A stretch of DNA of 25,317 bases from Actinomycetota bacterium (GCA_003168295.1 PMST01000193.1:9496-34812); one strand, 5' to 3'; counted from the first letter of the stretch, positions 14,957 through 23,191 are shown. The notes: generated by a model not told the origin, from the letters alone. Numbers and translations: made by a program.

Positions 14957-16864
14957 GTGGTCTTCACCGGAACGCCCGACGCGGCTGCGGACGTCCTGCG
15001 CCGGGTGTTCGGGTACTCCTCGTTCCGCGGGCAGCAGCAGGAAATCATCGAGCACGTCTGCGCCGGCGGGGACGCCGTCGCGCTGATGCCGACCGGCAGC
15101 GGCAAGTCGCTGTGCTACCAGATCCCGGCGCTGGTGCGGGACGGCACCGGCGTGGTCATCTCGCCGCTGATCGCGCTCATGCAGGACCAGGTCGACGCGC
15201 TGACCGTGCTCGGCGTGCGGGCCGGGTTCCTGAACTCGACGCAGGACGCCGACGAGCGCCGCGGGGTCGAGTACGCCTTCATGGACGGCAAGCTCGACCT
15301 GCTCTACCTGGCGCCGGAGCGGCTGCGGACCGACTCCGCCCTGCGGCTGCTCGACCGCGGCACGATCTCGCTGTTCGCGATCGACGAGGCGCACTGCGTG
15401 GCCCAGTGGGGGCACGACTTCCGGCCCGACTACCTGGCGCTGTCAGTGCTGCACGAACGGTGGCCGTCGGTGCCGCGGATCGCGGTGACGGCGACCGCGA
15501 CCGAGCACACCCGCACTGAGATCGCCTCGCGGCTCGCGCTCGGCGATGCCCGGCAGTTCGTGGCCAGCTTCGACCGGCCCAACATCCAGTACCGGATCGA
15601 GCCGAAGAACGAGCCCAAGCGACAGCTGCTCCGGCTGCTGCGGACCGAGCATCCGGGAGAAGCCGGCATCGTCTACTGCCTGTCCCGGGCGTCGGTGGAG
15701 AAGACCGCGTCGTTCCTGTGCTCGGAGGGCTTCGTGGCCCTGCCCTACCACGCGGGCCTCGACGCACGGACGCGGGCCACGAACCAGGCCCGGTTCCTGC
15801 GCGAGGACGGCCTGATCATGGTGGCCACGATCGCGTTCGGGATGGGCATCGACAAGCCCGACGTCCGCTTCGTCGCGCATCTGGACCTGCCCAAGTCGGT
15901 CGAGGGCTACTACCAGGAGACCGGCCGGGCCGGACGCGACGGGCAGCCGGCCACCGCGTGGCTGGCCTACGGCCTGGCCGACGTGGTGCAGCAGCGGCGC
16001 CTCATCGACGATTCCGATGGTGACCTCGCGCACCGGCGGCGGCTGCTCGCGCACCTGGACGCGATGCTCGCGCTGTGCGAGACGGCGGGGTGCCGGCGGG
16101 CGCAGATGCTGGCCTACTTCGGCGAGACGGGCGCGCCGGCGTGCGGCAACTGTGATACGTGCCTGGCGCCGCCGCAGGTGTGGGACGGGACGGTGGCGGC
16201 GCAGAAACTGCTGTCGACCGTGGTACGGCTGGGGCGGCTGGACGGGCCTTCGTTCGGTGCCGGGCAGCCGATCGACATCTTGCTGGGCAAGAAGACGCCG
16301 CGGGTGGAGTCTTACCGGCACGACGCGCTGCCGGTATTCGGGATCGGGAGCGAACTGAGCGAGGGCGAGTGGCGCGGCGTGGTGCGGCAGCTGCTGGCCT
16401 CGGGAATGCTGGCGGTCAAGGGCGATCACGGCACGCTAGCGCTGACGGATCTGAGCGCCGAGGTGCTGCGCGGGGAGCGGCAGGTCTTGCTGCGGCGGGA
16501 CCCGCCCAAGGTGCCCGCGGCGCGGAGCGGGCGTGCCGTCGCGGGTGCGGCGGGCGCTCCGGGGGTCTCTGGGGTCTCCGGGGGGAAGTCGCGGCGGGCG
16601 GCGGGGCGGGCCGCGGCGGCGGCGGAATTGCCTGCCGAGGCCGAGCCGGTGTTCGAGCGGCTGCGGGCCTGGCGGACGGCGGTGGCGAAGGAGCAGGGAA
16701 TGCCGCCATACGTGATCTTCCACGACGCGACCTTGCGGCTCATCGCCGCCTCGCCGCCATCCACGCTGGCCGGGCTGGCGTTGGTGAACGGGGTGGGCGA
16801 GACCAAGCTGGCCCGGTACGGGCAGCAGATCCTGGACGTCCTGGCCGAGCCCGACCCCAGTTGA
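14957..16864 (+). CDS. recQ: ATP-dependent DNA helicase RecQ
   Basis: The 635-residue protein is a full RecQ helicase, a 3'-5' DNA unwinding enzyme of recombination and repair. Domains in order: the Q-motif region [14 protein letters not shown] (18-31), Walker A MPTGSGKS (44-51), DEAH (143-146), helicase C with [15 protein letters not shown] and the arginine-finger motif [10 protein letters not shown] (320-329). The RQC zinc site has C379, C396, C399 and C402. A winged-helix region follows, then an Ala/Gly/Arg-rich linker (about 515-560), and an HRDC domain (about 565-630) ending [20 protein letters not shown]. The linker is low-complexity and longer than in E. coli RecQ. The GTG start is set by TAGAAT 6 nt upstream. 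Confidence 0.95.
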   Translation: MVFTGTPDAAADVLRRVFGYSSFRGQQQEIIEHVCAGGDAVALMPTGSGKSLCYQIPALVRDGTGVVISPLIALMQDQVDALTVLGVRAGFLNSTQDADERRGVEYAFMDGKLDLLYLAPERLRTDSALRLLDRGTISLFAIDEAHCVAQWGHDFRPDYLALSVLHERWPSVPRIAVTATATEHTRTEIASRLALGDARQFVASFDRPNIQYRIEPKNEPKRQLLRLLRTEHPGEAGIVYCLSRASVEKTASFLCSEGFVALPYHAGLDARTRATNQARFLREDGLIMVATIAFGMGIDKPDVRFVAHLDLPKSVEGYYQETGRAGRDGQPATAWLAYGLADVVQQRRLIDDSDGDLAHRRRLLAHLDAMLALCETAGCRRAQMLAYFGETGAPACGNCDTCLAPPQVWDGTVAAQKLLSTVVRLGRLDGPSFGAGQPIDILLGKKTPRVESYRHDALPVFGIGSELSEGEWRGVVRQLLASGMLAVKGDHGTLALTDLSAEVLRGERQVLLRRDPPKVPAARSGRAVAGAAGAPGVSGVSGGKSRRAAGRAAAAAELPAEAEPVFERLRAWRTAVAKEQGMPPYVIFHDATLRLIAASPPSTLAGLALVNGVGETKLARYGQQILDVLAEPDPS

Positions 16865-16914
16865 CGATCCGTGCCCCGCTATTTGCCTAAAACTGGTCAC
16901 GATCATGACGTGCA

Positions 16915-17478
16915 CTAAGCGTCGGCGGGGGCTAAATCGGGTGTTTCGGGCGGGTTGGTGAGGGTGGAGAGGTCGGGCCAGGCGTAGCGGAACCCATAGG
17001 CGTGGCCGCCGCCTGGGAAGGGGCCGGTTATCCGGCGTTCGATACGAATGCCACCTTTGGCTTCGTAGAACGCCTGGGCGGCGGTGTTCTGCTCGAGTAC
17101 CCACAGGTACAGGCCGCTGGTCGGACTGCGGTCGAGGACGGCCCGCGCCGTCGCCGTCATCAGCCGGGCGCCGACCCCCTGGCGCTTCAGGTCGGGGCGG
17201 ACGTGAAGATTGTCCAGGAAGGCGCCATACACCGGGTCGGCGTTGAGGAAGGTATGTGCGAAGCCGGCGATGGTTCCGTCGTCGAGGAATCCGGCCACCG
17301 TGTACCGGTCCGGTCCGGCCTGCGCGAGCCTGCTGGTCCACTCGGCCATCCGGTCCTCGACGACGTTACCGTCGAGGAACGAATCAAGAAACGCACCGCG
17401 ATAATGACGCCGCCAGCTTTCTGCGTGCAGCCCGGCGATGGCCGCTACATCATCGGCGGTCGCCTCTCGATACTTCAT
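16915..17478 (-). CDS. GNAT-family N-acetyltransferase
   Basis: The 187-residue protein is a GNAT acetyltransferase that would transfer acetyl from acetyl-CoA to an amine. Seen: IREATADDVAAI-like N-terminus (YREATADDVAAIAGLH, about 3-18), the conserved AESWRRHYRG, the acetyl-CoA-binding loop RPDLKRQGVGARLM, and LWVLEQNTAAQAFYEAKGG near the C-terminus. The substrate is unknown. The frame is open to 17691, but ATG 17478 is preferred because the family N-terminus begins there and the upstream part carries the remains of a different gene in another frame. It is convergent with recQ, with 50 bp between stops. Confidence 0.85.
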   Translation of the reverse strand: MKYREATADDVAAIAGLHAESWRRHYRGAFLDSFLDGNVVEDRMAEWTSRLAQAGPDRYTVAGFLDDGTIAGFAHTFLNADPVYGAFLDNLHVRPDLKRQGVGARLMTATARAVLDRSPTSGLYLWVLEQNTAAQAFYEAKGGIRIERRITGPFPGGGHAYGFRYAWPDLSTLTNPPETPDLAPADA

Positions 17479-17497
17479 CCCACGATGGTGGCAGACC

Positions 17498-17655
17498 TCA
17501 GGCGCTAAACGCCGGTGGTGCCGTCGATGCGTTCGCGGAGCAGGCGGTGGCGGCCTGCTGATCGTCCAGGCCCTCGCACTTGATAGCCAGCGTGGCGCGG
17601 TGAAAGTCGAGCAGCTTTCGAGCGTGGCGCGCTCGTCGGTGTTCAGGGGCGGCAT
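17498..17655 (-). pseudogene. Frameshifted N-terminal remnant of a DinB/DUF664-type protein
   Basis: Read from ATG 17655 the minus strand gives MPPLNTDERATLES. Changing frame near 17615-17620, it continues KLLDFHRATLAIKCEGLDDQ and QAATA, stopping at 17498. Together these read as the start of an actinobacterial DinB/DUF664 protein, which is normally about 160-170 residues. At least one frameshift is needed and about the last 110 residues are gone. The match is from memory of the family and covers only about 40 residues. Confidence 0.55.
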
Positions 17656-17700
17656 GGAACGCTGGACGGGATTGGTGGGTCGAGAGTTCACGGGTCGAGG

Positions 17701-19713
17701 TTAGCTGCCGTCGGGGTAACCGCCGCGGTGCAGGACCATCGGATAGTGCGGCAGGATGCCCGGCGGCCGGACCTGGGCACGCCAGTTGTCCGGATAGGGC
17801 GTCAGGCCACCGAACAGGGGCGGCGGCTGGCCGTCGGTTGCGGCGGCTAGGGTTTCCAGGGCCCGGCGGAGAGCGCTGACGGTGCCGCCGGTGAAGCGTT
17901 CTTGCCAGCGCTGCTCAACGATACCGACGAGCTCGTGGTAGACGCTCTGGGCGACGATCCCCGCGATCGTGGGGCGCGCGACCTTGCCCCGGGTCGCGGC
18001 CGGGTCGGGCGCCTCGACCGCGAGGCGGCTTCTGACCAGGACGCCCATCGCCCAGCTGACGGCTTCCTTGGAAATTCCGGCCAGCGGCGGCAGGTCACGC
18101 AGCCGTGTCCCTTCGCGGTCCAGGACCCGGAGCAGGTTCGCGCCGACCGCGAGCGACAGTTTCGATTCCCGCTCGTACTCCAGGGCGAAGGACAGCAGCG
18201 CCCGGGACAACAGCGCCGGCAGCGGCAAACCAGCTACCTCGACTTGGCCCGCTCTCGGCGGCGGCAGCGCCGAATCCGGTCCCCGGCTGAGCAGTCCCGC
18301 GCCGAGGATCGGCAGGCAGTCGGGCAGGCCCGGGTCGAGCTGGCCGACCAGTTGTGTCAGGGAGTCTCGCAGCAGGGCGAGTTGGGCGGGACCGAAACGC
18401 TCTCGCCAGCGTTCCTCAATGAGGCCAGACAGCGGCAGCCAGACCTGCCGAGCCCGCAGGCCCTTCGCGGTGGCCCGCAGGACGGCGTCCGGACCAGGCC
18501 GGGATTTGTGTACCTTCTTCGACGTCCCGTCGATGGTGACGTAGCCCCAGCGCCTCATGCCGTCCAGGTTGGTTCCGGTGCGGGCGAACGTTTCGAGCTC
18601 TCCGACCGTGATCGGCTCGTCGGTGACGAACCGCATGCAGTTCTCCCACATGACCAGCGACACCAGCCAGACGCCGTCGCCCTGGCTGCCCGCCCCGAAG
18701 TTCGTCGTGTGGTGCGGGAGCCGGTGTTCGGCTTCGTTGTCGAACTCGATGGTGAACGCGACCAGGGCCTGAGACAGCAACGCTGACAGGGAGAGGGTTC
18801 CCGGGGACTGGAGCACGGGGAGGGCCGGGCGGGAGCCCGGAGTCCGGGTTCGCTGGCCTGCGGGCCCTTCGGGGCTTGGTTGCTGGCCGGAGCTTGGTTG
18901 CTGGCCGGGGCTGGCGGGAGCTCGGGGGCCGGCCCTGGCCACGAGCAGGCCGGCCGAACGCTGACGCTGCCGTTTGGCCGCTTGGAGATCATCGGTATCC
19001 TCGCCGGCGGCCATGATCTGCCATCCGTGGCGCGCGAGCAGGTCTTCGGCCTCGCCGGCATCGAACGCGGACATGGCTGGCTCACCCATCGCCGCCACGG
19101 ACGCCTGGAACCGGGCCCTGGAGTCCTTGTCGTGGGCCCGGGACAGGGACACGCTGATGACCAGGCGGCTGCCCGGGGCGGCGACCTGGCGGAGCTGATC
19201 CAGGACGGTTTCCAGGACGGCCGGTTTCAGGTAGACAGCGACCCCTTCGAGCAGAAACAGGCTGGGCGCGGCCGGGTCGAGTCCGGCCGCGAGCAGGCGC
19301 TCCGCCAACGGGTCCTGGGTGAAATCGGCCTCGACGAACCGGACCTGGGGGGTGGCGATGCCCAGTCGCGCCAGCCTTCGGAGCTTGTCCTGCTGGGTGG
19401 CGGGATGGTCCACCTCGAACCAGCGGACGCCGGGCTTGGCGTACCGCATCGCGCGGCCGTCATAGCCGGCTGCGCCCACCACGATCTGCCGCACACCGCG
19501 GGCGATGGCGGCCACCACGATCCGGTCGAAGAACGACGTGCGCGCGGCCAGGTAGTCATGCATCCGGTTCAGCGGCGCCTCGCGGCCGGCGGCGACCTCA
19601 GTGGCCAGAGAGTCGTCAGCGGCGGGATCGCCGTAGGGCGCGGGGACCCGGGTGAATCCGAGACGGTGCGCCGCCACCCGCCGAGCGGTTATCGACGGAC
19701 CGCCGTCTTCCAT
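17701..19713 (-). CDS. Fusion of TIGR00027-type SAM methyltransferase with tandem winged-helix module
   Basis: This 670-residue protein has three parts. Residues about 1-262 form a TIGR00027 / leucine-carboxyl-methyltransferase-like domain with VVGAAGYDGRAMRY (78-91, SAM site), WFEVDHPATQQDK (98-110) and LFLLEGVAVYL (152-162). Residues about 263-305 are a Pro/Gly/Gln linker with a GQQPS repeat. Residues about 306-670 hold two similar halves: LSALLSQALVAFTIEFDNEA (308-327) and LPALLSRALLSFALEYERES (498-517). Each is followed by winged-helix-like segments (VGELETFARTGTNLDGMRRW; LAGISKEAVSWAMGVL) and an EERWRERFG / EQRWQERF helix. The second part alone resembles a known actinobacterial MarR-like protein. 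An internal GTG at 18816 could start it separately but lacks a ribosome binding site. Function unknown; a methyltransferase-coupled DNA-binding role is inference. Confidence 0.8.
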   Translation of the reverse strand: MEDGGPSITARRVAAHRLGFTRVPAPYGDPAADDSLATEVAAGREAPLNRMHDYLAARTSFFDRIVVAAIARGVRQIVVGAAGYDGRAMRYAKPGVRWFEVDHPATQQDKLRRLARLGIATPQVRFVEADFTQDPLAERLLAAGLDPAAPSLFLLEGVAVYLKPAVLETVLDQLRQVAAPGSRLVISVSLSRAHDKDSRARFQASVAAMGEPAMSAFDAGEAEDLLARHGWQIMAAGEDTDDLQAAKRQRQRSAGLLVARAGPRAPASPGQQPSSGQQPSPEGPAGQRTRTPGSRPALPVLQSPGTLSLSALLSQALVAFTIEFDNEAEHRLPHHTTNFGAGSQGDGVWLVSLVMWENCMRFVTDEPITVGELETFARTGTNLDGMRRWGYVTIDGTSKKVHKSRPGPDAVLRATAKGLRARQVWLPLSGLIEERWRERFGPAQLALLRDSLTQLVGQLDPGLPDCLPILGAGLLSRGPDSALPPPRAGQVEVAGLPLPALLSRALLSFALEYERESKLSLAVGANLLRVLDREGTRLRDLPPLAGISKEAVSWAMGVLVRSRLAVEAPDPAATRGKVARPTIAGIVAQSVYHELVGIVEQRWQERFTGGTVSALRRALETLAAATDGQPPPLFGGLTPYPDNWRAQVRPPGILPHYPMVLHRGGYPDGS
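18874..18909 (-). repeat. 18-bp tandem repeat in the linker of the fusion gene
   Basis: Two adjacent 18-bp units differ only at the last base. They encode the repeated GQQPS(S/P) segment at about residues 270-280 and lie exactly in the interdomain linker. Confidence 0.75.
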
Positions 19714-19772
19714 CTCGACTCAAACCCCGCTGTCCGTCGCCACCGGCTCATTCTGCCATGGGGCACCGTCTG

Positions 19773-19937
19773 TTACTTCGATCGGCGGTCGCCCAGGTCG
19801 GCCCAGGGCGGGGTGGCTTCCACTGCGCCGACGTTGGCGGCCAGGTGACCGAGCAGGGTGCCGAGCGTGGCCAGGTCTGGGTCGGCGAGGCCCGCTCGCA
19901 GCTTGGCGGAGCTCAGGCCCGGGCCGGTGCCGGGCAC
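19773..19937 (-). CDS. Small unrecognised reading frame (54 codons)
   Basis: From GTG 19937 to TAA the minus strand encodes a 54-residue Ala/Leu-rich chain including LRAGLADPDLATLGTLLGHL and ending ATPPWADLGDRRSK. Codon third positions are mostly G/C, as in true genes here. It could be a small protein or the C-terminal remnant of a larger gene cut off by the OsmC gene, which starts 26 bp away in the opposite direction. I do not recognise the family and no ribosome binding site is evident. Confidence 0.35.
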   Translation of the reverse strand: MPGTGPGLSSAKLRAGLADPDLATLGTLLGHLAANVGAVEATPPWADLGDRRSK

Positions 19938-19963
19938 GGCCGTGGTATGACAGGGTGGCCACC

Positions 19964-20389
19964 ATGACGACTGATTCCGCCCATCGCGGCGTACGGCTCG
20001 AGCGGACCGAGAACAGCCGGTACACGGCCAGCAATGACCGGGGCGGGCAGATCGGCATGGGGACCGGGGAAGGAACCGACTTCACCCCGGTCGAATTGCT
20101 GCTCGCCGCGATCGGCGGCTGCACGGCCGTCGACGTCGACATCCTGACCTCACGCCGGGCCGAGCCGGACACCTTCGAGGTGCTGGTCGACGCGGAGAAG
20201 GTCAGGGACACGGCGGGCAATCATCTCACCGACCTGCTGGTGACTTTCCGCATTTCGTTCCCGGCCGGAGAGCAGGGCGACAAGGCCCGGGCGCTGCTGC
20301 CGGACGCGGTCCGCATGTCGCATGACCGGCTGTGCTCGGTGGGGCGGACCATTGAGGTCGGCACCCCCATCGGGACCCGGATCGAGTAA
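19964..20389 (+). CDS. OsmC-family protein (peroxide-reductase-like)
   Basis: The 141-residue protein belongs to the OsmC/Ohr superfamily, small dimeric thiol peroxidases that reduce organic hydroperoxides. Seen: TPVELLLAAIGGCTAVDVDI (41-60) with Glu44 and the peroxidatic Cys53, and SHDRLCSVGRTIEVGTPI (119-136) with the resolving Cys124. Both expected cysteines are present. The length is typical. The frame is open upstream, but ATG 19964 fits the family N-terminus and has AGGGTGG about 5 nt upstream. It is convergent with the ABC permease gene, 27 bp apart. Confidence 0.88.
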   Translation: MTTDSAHRGVRLERTENSRYTASNDRGGQIGMGTGEGTDFTPVELLLAAIGGCTAVDVDILTSRRAEPDTFEVLVDAEKVRDTAGNHLTDLLVTFRISFPAGEQGDKARALLPDAVRMSHDRLCSVGRTIEVGTPIGTRIE

Positions 20390-20416
20390 GGCGGATTCGC
20401 GGGTGGCTTGGCCGGT

Positions 20417-21172
20417 CTAACTGTGCCAGCGGAAACGCCAGACGGCGAAGGTGGCCCCGGCCGCCGCCCACAGCCCCAGGTTGACCAGGTCCCAGGCCGG
20501 GAAGGGCCGGACCGCGTAGGCGTTCTGCAGCACTTGGGCGAGCGACTTGACCGGGAACAGGTCCACTAGGTGCGAGAGCCAGGCCGGCAGGCCGCCGAAG
20601 GTGGGGTCGAAGACACCGGAAATGATGGCGATGGGCAGGAAGCTGGCGTACGTCACCGGCCCGGCCGATTCGGCGCTGGTGATGACCGAACTGATGGCCA
20701 GGCCGAGCGAGCCGAAACACACGATCCCCAGGACCAGCCCGCCGGTTAGGGCCAGCAGGCCGCCCGGACGCGGCAGGGCACCAAAGGCAAGCCAGCCGAT
20801 CAGGCCCGTGCCCGCGGCCAGGAGGATCGCGGTGGCTACCGTGCTGGCGAGCAGTCCGCCGAGATAGGCCGCTGACGGCAGCGGCGTGGTCTTGATCCGC
20901 TTGAGCACGCCGTCGTGGCGCAGCACCGCCACCTTGGATCCGAGGTTCACGTAGGCGGCGACGATCACCCCGAAGGCCAGGATGCCGGGCACGAAGACCG
21001 TGGTGTTCTTGATGTGCGTACCGGGCAGGTACGAGCCGACGTTGGCCGCACCGATCAGCAGCAGGATCATTAGCGGAAAGACGAAGGTGAACAGCGCGTA
21101 CTCGGCGCTGCGCCAGAAACTGCGCTGCTCGATGAGCGCCTGCCCCATAGCCAGGCGCACCGATCTCGTCAC
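20417..21172 (-). CDS. ABC-2 type transporter permease
   Basis: The 251-residue membrane protein has about six hydrophobic segments and reads as an ABC2_membrane-family exporter subunit. Seen: FVFPLMILLLIGAANVGSYL early on, FVPGILAFGVIVAAYVNLG, the family-like HDGVLKRIKTTPLPSAAYLG, and LVLGIVCFGSLGLAISSVI. It would form the channel driven by the ATPase encoded immediately upstream. The start GTG at 21172 overlaps the ATPase stop as GTGA, indicating translational coupling. Export substrate unknown; drug, lipid or peptide export are possibilities. Confidence 0.88.
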   Translation of the reverse strand: MTRSVRLAMGQALIEQRSFWRSAEYALFTFVFPLMILLLIGAANVGSYLPGTHIKNTTVFVPGILAFGVIVAAYVNLGSKVAVLRHDGVLKRIKTTPLPSAAYLGGLLASTVATAILLAAGTGLIGWLAFGALPRPGGLLALTGGLVLGIVCFGSLGLAISSVITSAESAGPVTYASFLPIAIISGVFDPTFGGLPAWLSHLVDLFPVKSLAQVLQNAYAVRPFPAWDLVNLGLWAAAGATFAVWRFRWHS

Positions 21173-22116
21173 GGGCGATCTCCTCCTGCTTGGCTTAGAC
21201 CCGGGCCCGACCCGGTGAGCTGCAGGTACGTGTCTTCGAGGCTGGGGGCCGTCACGGCGAGGCCGTCCAGGTCACCGAGGCTGTGCCGCAGCGCCCAGTC
21301 CAGCAGCAGCCGCAGGGTCATCCCCGGGTTGCCGCTATGGCAGACCGACTCGGAGCCGCGTACCGCCAGGTCGATCCCGGCCGGCAGCGGGATCTGGCCG
21401 CGGCGCAGGGCCGCCGGGGTGGTGAAGGAGATGCGGGTGGCCAGGCCGCCCAGGACCGCGACCTCCCGAGTCGTCCCGGTCAGTTCGATGCGGCCCGCCC
21501 TCAGGATGGCTATCCGGTCGGCCAGCCGTTCCGCCTCATCCAGGTAGTGAGTGGTGAGCAGGACCGTCTTGCCCAGGCGCCGCAGGTTCTCGATCGCCGC
21601 CCAGCATCGCCTGCGCGCCTCCGGGTCGAAGCCGGTCGTCGGCTCGTCGAGGAAGACCAGATCAGGATCGCCCGCAAGCGCCAGGGCAAAATCCAGACGC
21701 CGCCGCTGGCCCGCGGACAGCTTTCTGACCTGGGTGTTCCGTGCTTCTGCGAGCTCCACGACCTCAAGCAGGTCCTCGAGCGGACGCGGGTTCGGGTAGT
21801 AGGTGCGCCACAGGTCGATGAGCTCGGCCACCCGGGCCTGCCGGGGAAAGCCGCACTCCTGCAAGACCATCCCGGCCCGCTCGCGAAGCCTGGCCGCCTG
21901 CGCCGCCGGGTCCAGACCCAGGACGCGGACCGTCCCGGCCGTCGGGCGGCGGAAGCCCTCGAGGATCTCCAGGGTGGTGGTCTTGCCTGCCCCGTTGGGT
22001 CCGAGCAGGCAGAACACCTCGCCGTAGCGGACCTCGAAGTCGACACCGCACAGCACCTGGGTGGCACCGTAGCTCATCCGCAGGTCGCAAACCTGCACCG
22101 CCACGCCATCGGTCAT
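21169..22116 (-). CDS. ABC transporter ATP-binding protein (DrrA/CcmA type)
   Basis: The 315-residue cytosolic subunit powers the ABC-2 permease. It has Walker A GPNGAGKT (39-46), the signature LSAGQRRRLDFALAL, Walker B DLVFLDEPTTGFDP, and the H-loop LLTTHYLDEAERLADR. A C-terminal extension of about 80 residues is typical of DrrA-like exporter ATPases. The ATG at 22116 overlaps the stop of the TetR gene as ATGA, and its own stop overlaps the permease start. The TetR, ATPase and permease genes therefore form a tight three-gene operon. Confidence 0.92.
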   Translation of the reverse strand: MTDGVAVQVCDLRMSYGATQVLCGVDFEVRYGEVFCLLGPNGAGKTTTLEILEGFRRPTAGTVRVLGLDPAAQAARLRERAGMVLQECGFPRQARVAELIDLWRTYYPNPRPLEDLLEVVELAEARNTQVRKLSAGQRRRLDFALALAGDPDLVFLDEPTTGFDPEARRRCWAAIENLRRLGKTVLLTTHYLDEAERLADRIAILRAGRIELTGTTREVAVLGGLATRISFTTPAALRRGQIPLPAGIDLAVRGSESVCHSGNPGMTLRLLLDWALRHSLGDLDGLAVTAPSLEDTYLQLTGSGPGLSQAGGDRP

Positions 22117-22820
22117 CGCGCGGCTCCGGCCGGGACCAGGGCGTGCACGAGTGCGTCGATCGCGATGTCCTGGGCCAGTTCAGCTGGGATGGCGGCCCCG
22201 GCTGGGTCGGAGAACCGGTGCCGCGCGAACCAGGTCAGCGTCTCAAGCACCAGCCGGGCCGTGACCGGGGTGTCGGGCGTGCGGCGCAGCGTCCCGGCCT
22301 GGGCCCGGCCGTTCAGGTATTCGGTCAGGGCCGCCAGCACCGGCTCGCGGATGCCGGCGTTCAGCAGGTCCGCCATCTCCGGGAGCTCGCGGGCCGAGCG
22401 TTCGAGCATGTCCGCGGCTTCCCTAGTACGCGATTCAAGCTCGAAGAGCTCGCGGAGAATCTTCTCAAGCTCGGCCGTGGTGTCGCCGGAGCCCGGCCCG
22501 GACAGCGCCTCGGCCAGCGCGCCGAACGGCACGACCTCGGCGATGAAGACACGCGCCTCGGCCACCGTGGCCGCCAGCGGCGCCGGCGACAGCGGCAGGT
22601 CGCCCACGGGCAGGTCTTCGAGCAGCAGCGCATGCCGGATAGCCAGCACGAACAGGCCTTCTTTGCTGTCCACGTAACGGTAGATTGCCGCCTCCGACAG
22701 TCCCATCTCGGCCGCGACGTCGCTCATCCTGGCTGACCGGTAGCCTTCGCGGGTGAACACCCGCACGGCCGCGGCGATCAGCTCGGGAAGTCGTTCGTGC
22801 GCATCGCGTTTGCCTGTCAT
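22113..22820 (-). CDS. TetR-family transcriptional regulator
   Basis: The 235-residue protein has an N-terminal TetR helix-turn-helix: LIAAAVRVFTREGYRSARMS (about 14-33), DVAAEMGLSEAAIYRYVDSKEGLF (34-57). The C-terminal 180 residues form a helical ligand-binding domain of unknown specificity. The frame extends to 22853, but ATG 22820 is preferred: TATACT lies 7 nt upstream, consistent with a leaderless mRNA, and the extra residues include the operator region. It is the first gene of an operon with the ABC exporter and probably represses it through the inverted repeat at 22837-22857, released by an exported compound (inference). Confidence 0.88.
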   Translation of the reverse strand: MTGKRDAHERLPELIAAAVRVFTREGYRSARMSDVAAEMGLSEAAIYRYVDSKEGLFVLAIRHALLLEDLPVGDLPLSPAPLAATVAEARVFIAEVVPFGALAEALSGPGSGDTTAELEKILRELFELESRTREAADMLERSARELPEMADLLNAGIREPVLAALTEYLNGRAQAGTLRRTPDTPVTARLVLETLTWFARHRFSDPAGAAIPAELAQDIAIDALVHALVPAGAAR

Positions 22821-22827
22821 GTCCGGA

Positions 22828-22833
22828 AGTATA
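22828..22833 (-). promoter_or_regulatory. Candidate -10 element of the TetR operon
   Basis: On the minus strand TATACT ends 7 nt before the ATG at 22820. The palindrome at 22837-22857 covers the spacer and -35 region. Confidence 0.5.
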
Positions 22834-22836
22834 GAA

Positions 22837-22857
22837 GTAAGTGAGTCAATCACTTAC
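22837..22857. promoter_or_regulatory. TetR operator: perfect inverted repeat GTAAGTGA-N5-TCACTTAC
   Basis: The 8-bp arms are perfectly complementary and separated by 5 bp, total 21 bp, a typical TetR operator size. It lies 16 bp upstream of the TetR start and adjacent to the predicted -10, so binding would block RNA polymerase. Autoregulation is inferred. Confidence 0.75.
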
Positions 22858-22870
22858 ATTACGAACCACT

Positions 22871-22969
22871 ATGGGCAGAAAGGGGATGCGCTGGCTGACC
22901 GTTCGGCCGCCCGGCAACGACCGCCAGGAGCTGCTGCTGATGGACCCGCTGCACTCCATGGCCAAGTTA
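22871..22969 (+). pseudogene. Remnant of a VOC (glyoxalase-like) protein
   Basis: The segment GMRWLTVRPPGNDRQELLLM followed by DP resembles the central strand of actinobacterial VOC-family proteins (typically RWLTV-PPG----E--LM-P). Both the preceding and following halves of that family, about 100 residues, are absent. The frame continues to 23170 but nothing after about 22969 is recognisable. It adjoins the TetR operator, so a VOC gene may once have been divergent from the operon. Confidence 0.4.
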
Positions 22970-23179
22970 AAGTACGTGCCCCGCCGCGTCACGGAAGCGG
23001 TAGACGCCCGGCGCGTGCGGGAGCCGGGATGGTTCCACGGCCCGAAGCCCACCGCAGGCGTCCGCCCGATGTCAAGAAATACCGGTCCGAGGGCGGTACC
23101 ACGGCCCGTTCGGCTTGAGAAAACGTCCCTGGCCGGCTCCGGGCGGGCGGGGCGCATGGTGGCGGTCTAGTCCCTGCTT
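22970..23179. other. Intergenic stretch without a recognisable gene
   Basis: All six frames were read. No frame shows a recognisable protein and no hairpin terminator, tRNA or repeat was seen. It may be decayed coding sequence continuing from the VOC remnant. Confidence 0.5.
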
Positions 23180-23185
23180 TACAGT
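23180..23185 (+). promoter_or_regulatory. Candidate -10 element for a leaderless transcript
   Basis: TACAGT ends 6 nt before the ATG at 23192; no ribosome binding site is present. Confidence 0.45.
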
Positions 23186-23191
23186 TTGTCC

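Noticed and set aside
16555..16630. GC-rich repetitive stretch in recQ as a possible insertion
   Set aside because: It keeps the reading frame and encodes the low-complexity linker before HRDC, which commonly varies in length.
16889..16914. Short inverted repeat and AT-richer patch between convergent recQ and GNAT genes
   Set aside because: The GTCA/TGAC arms are only 4 bp and no T-tract follows. It might be an intergenic repeat, but there is no second copy in the window.
21283..22677. 464-codon plus-strand frame opposite the ATPase and TetR genes
   Set aside because: The opposite strand carries unmistakable Walker and TetR motifs; this frame has none.
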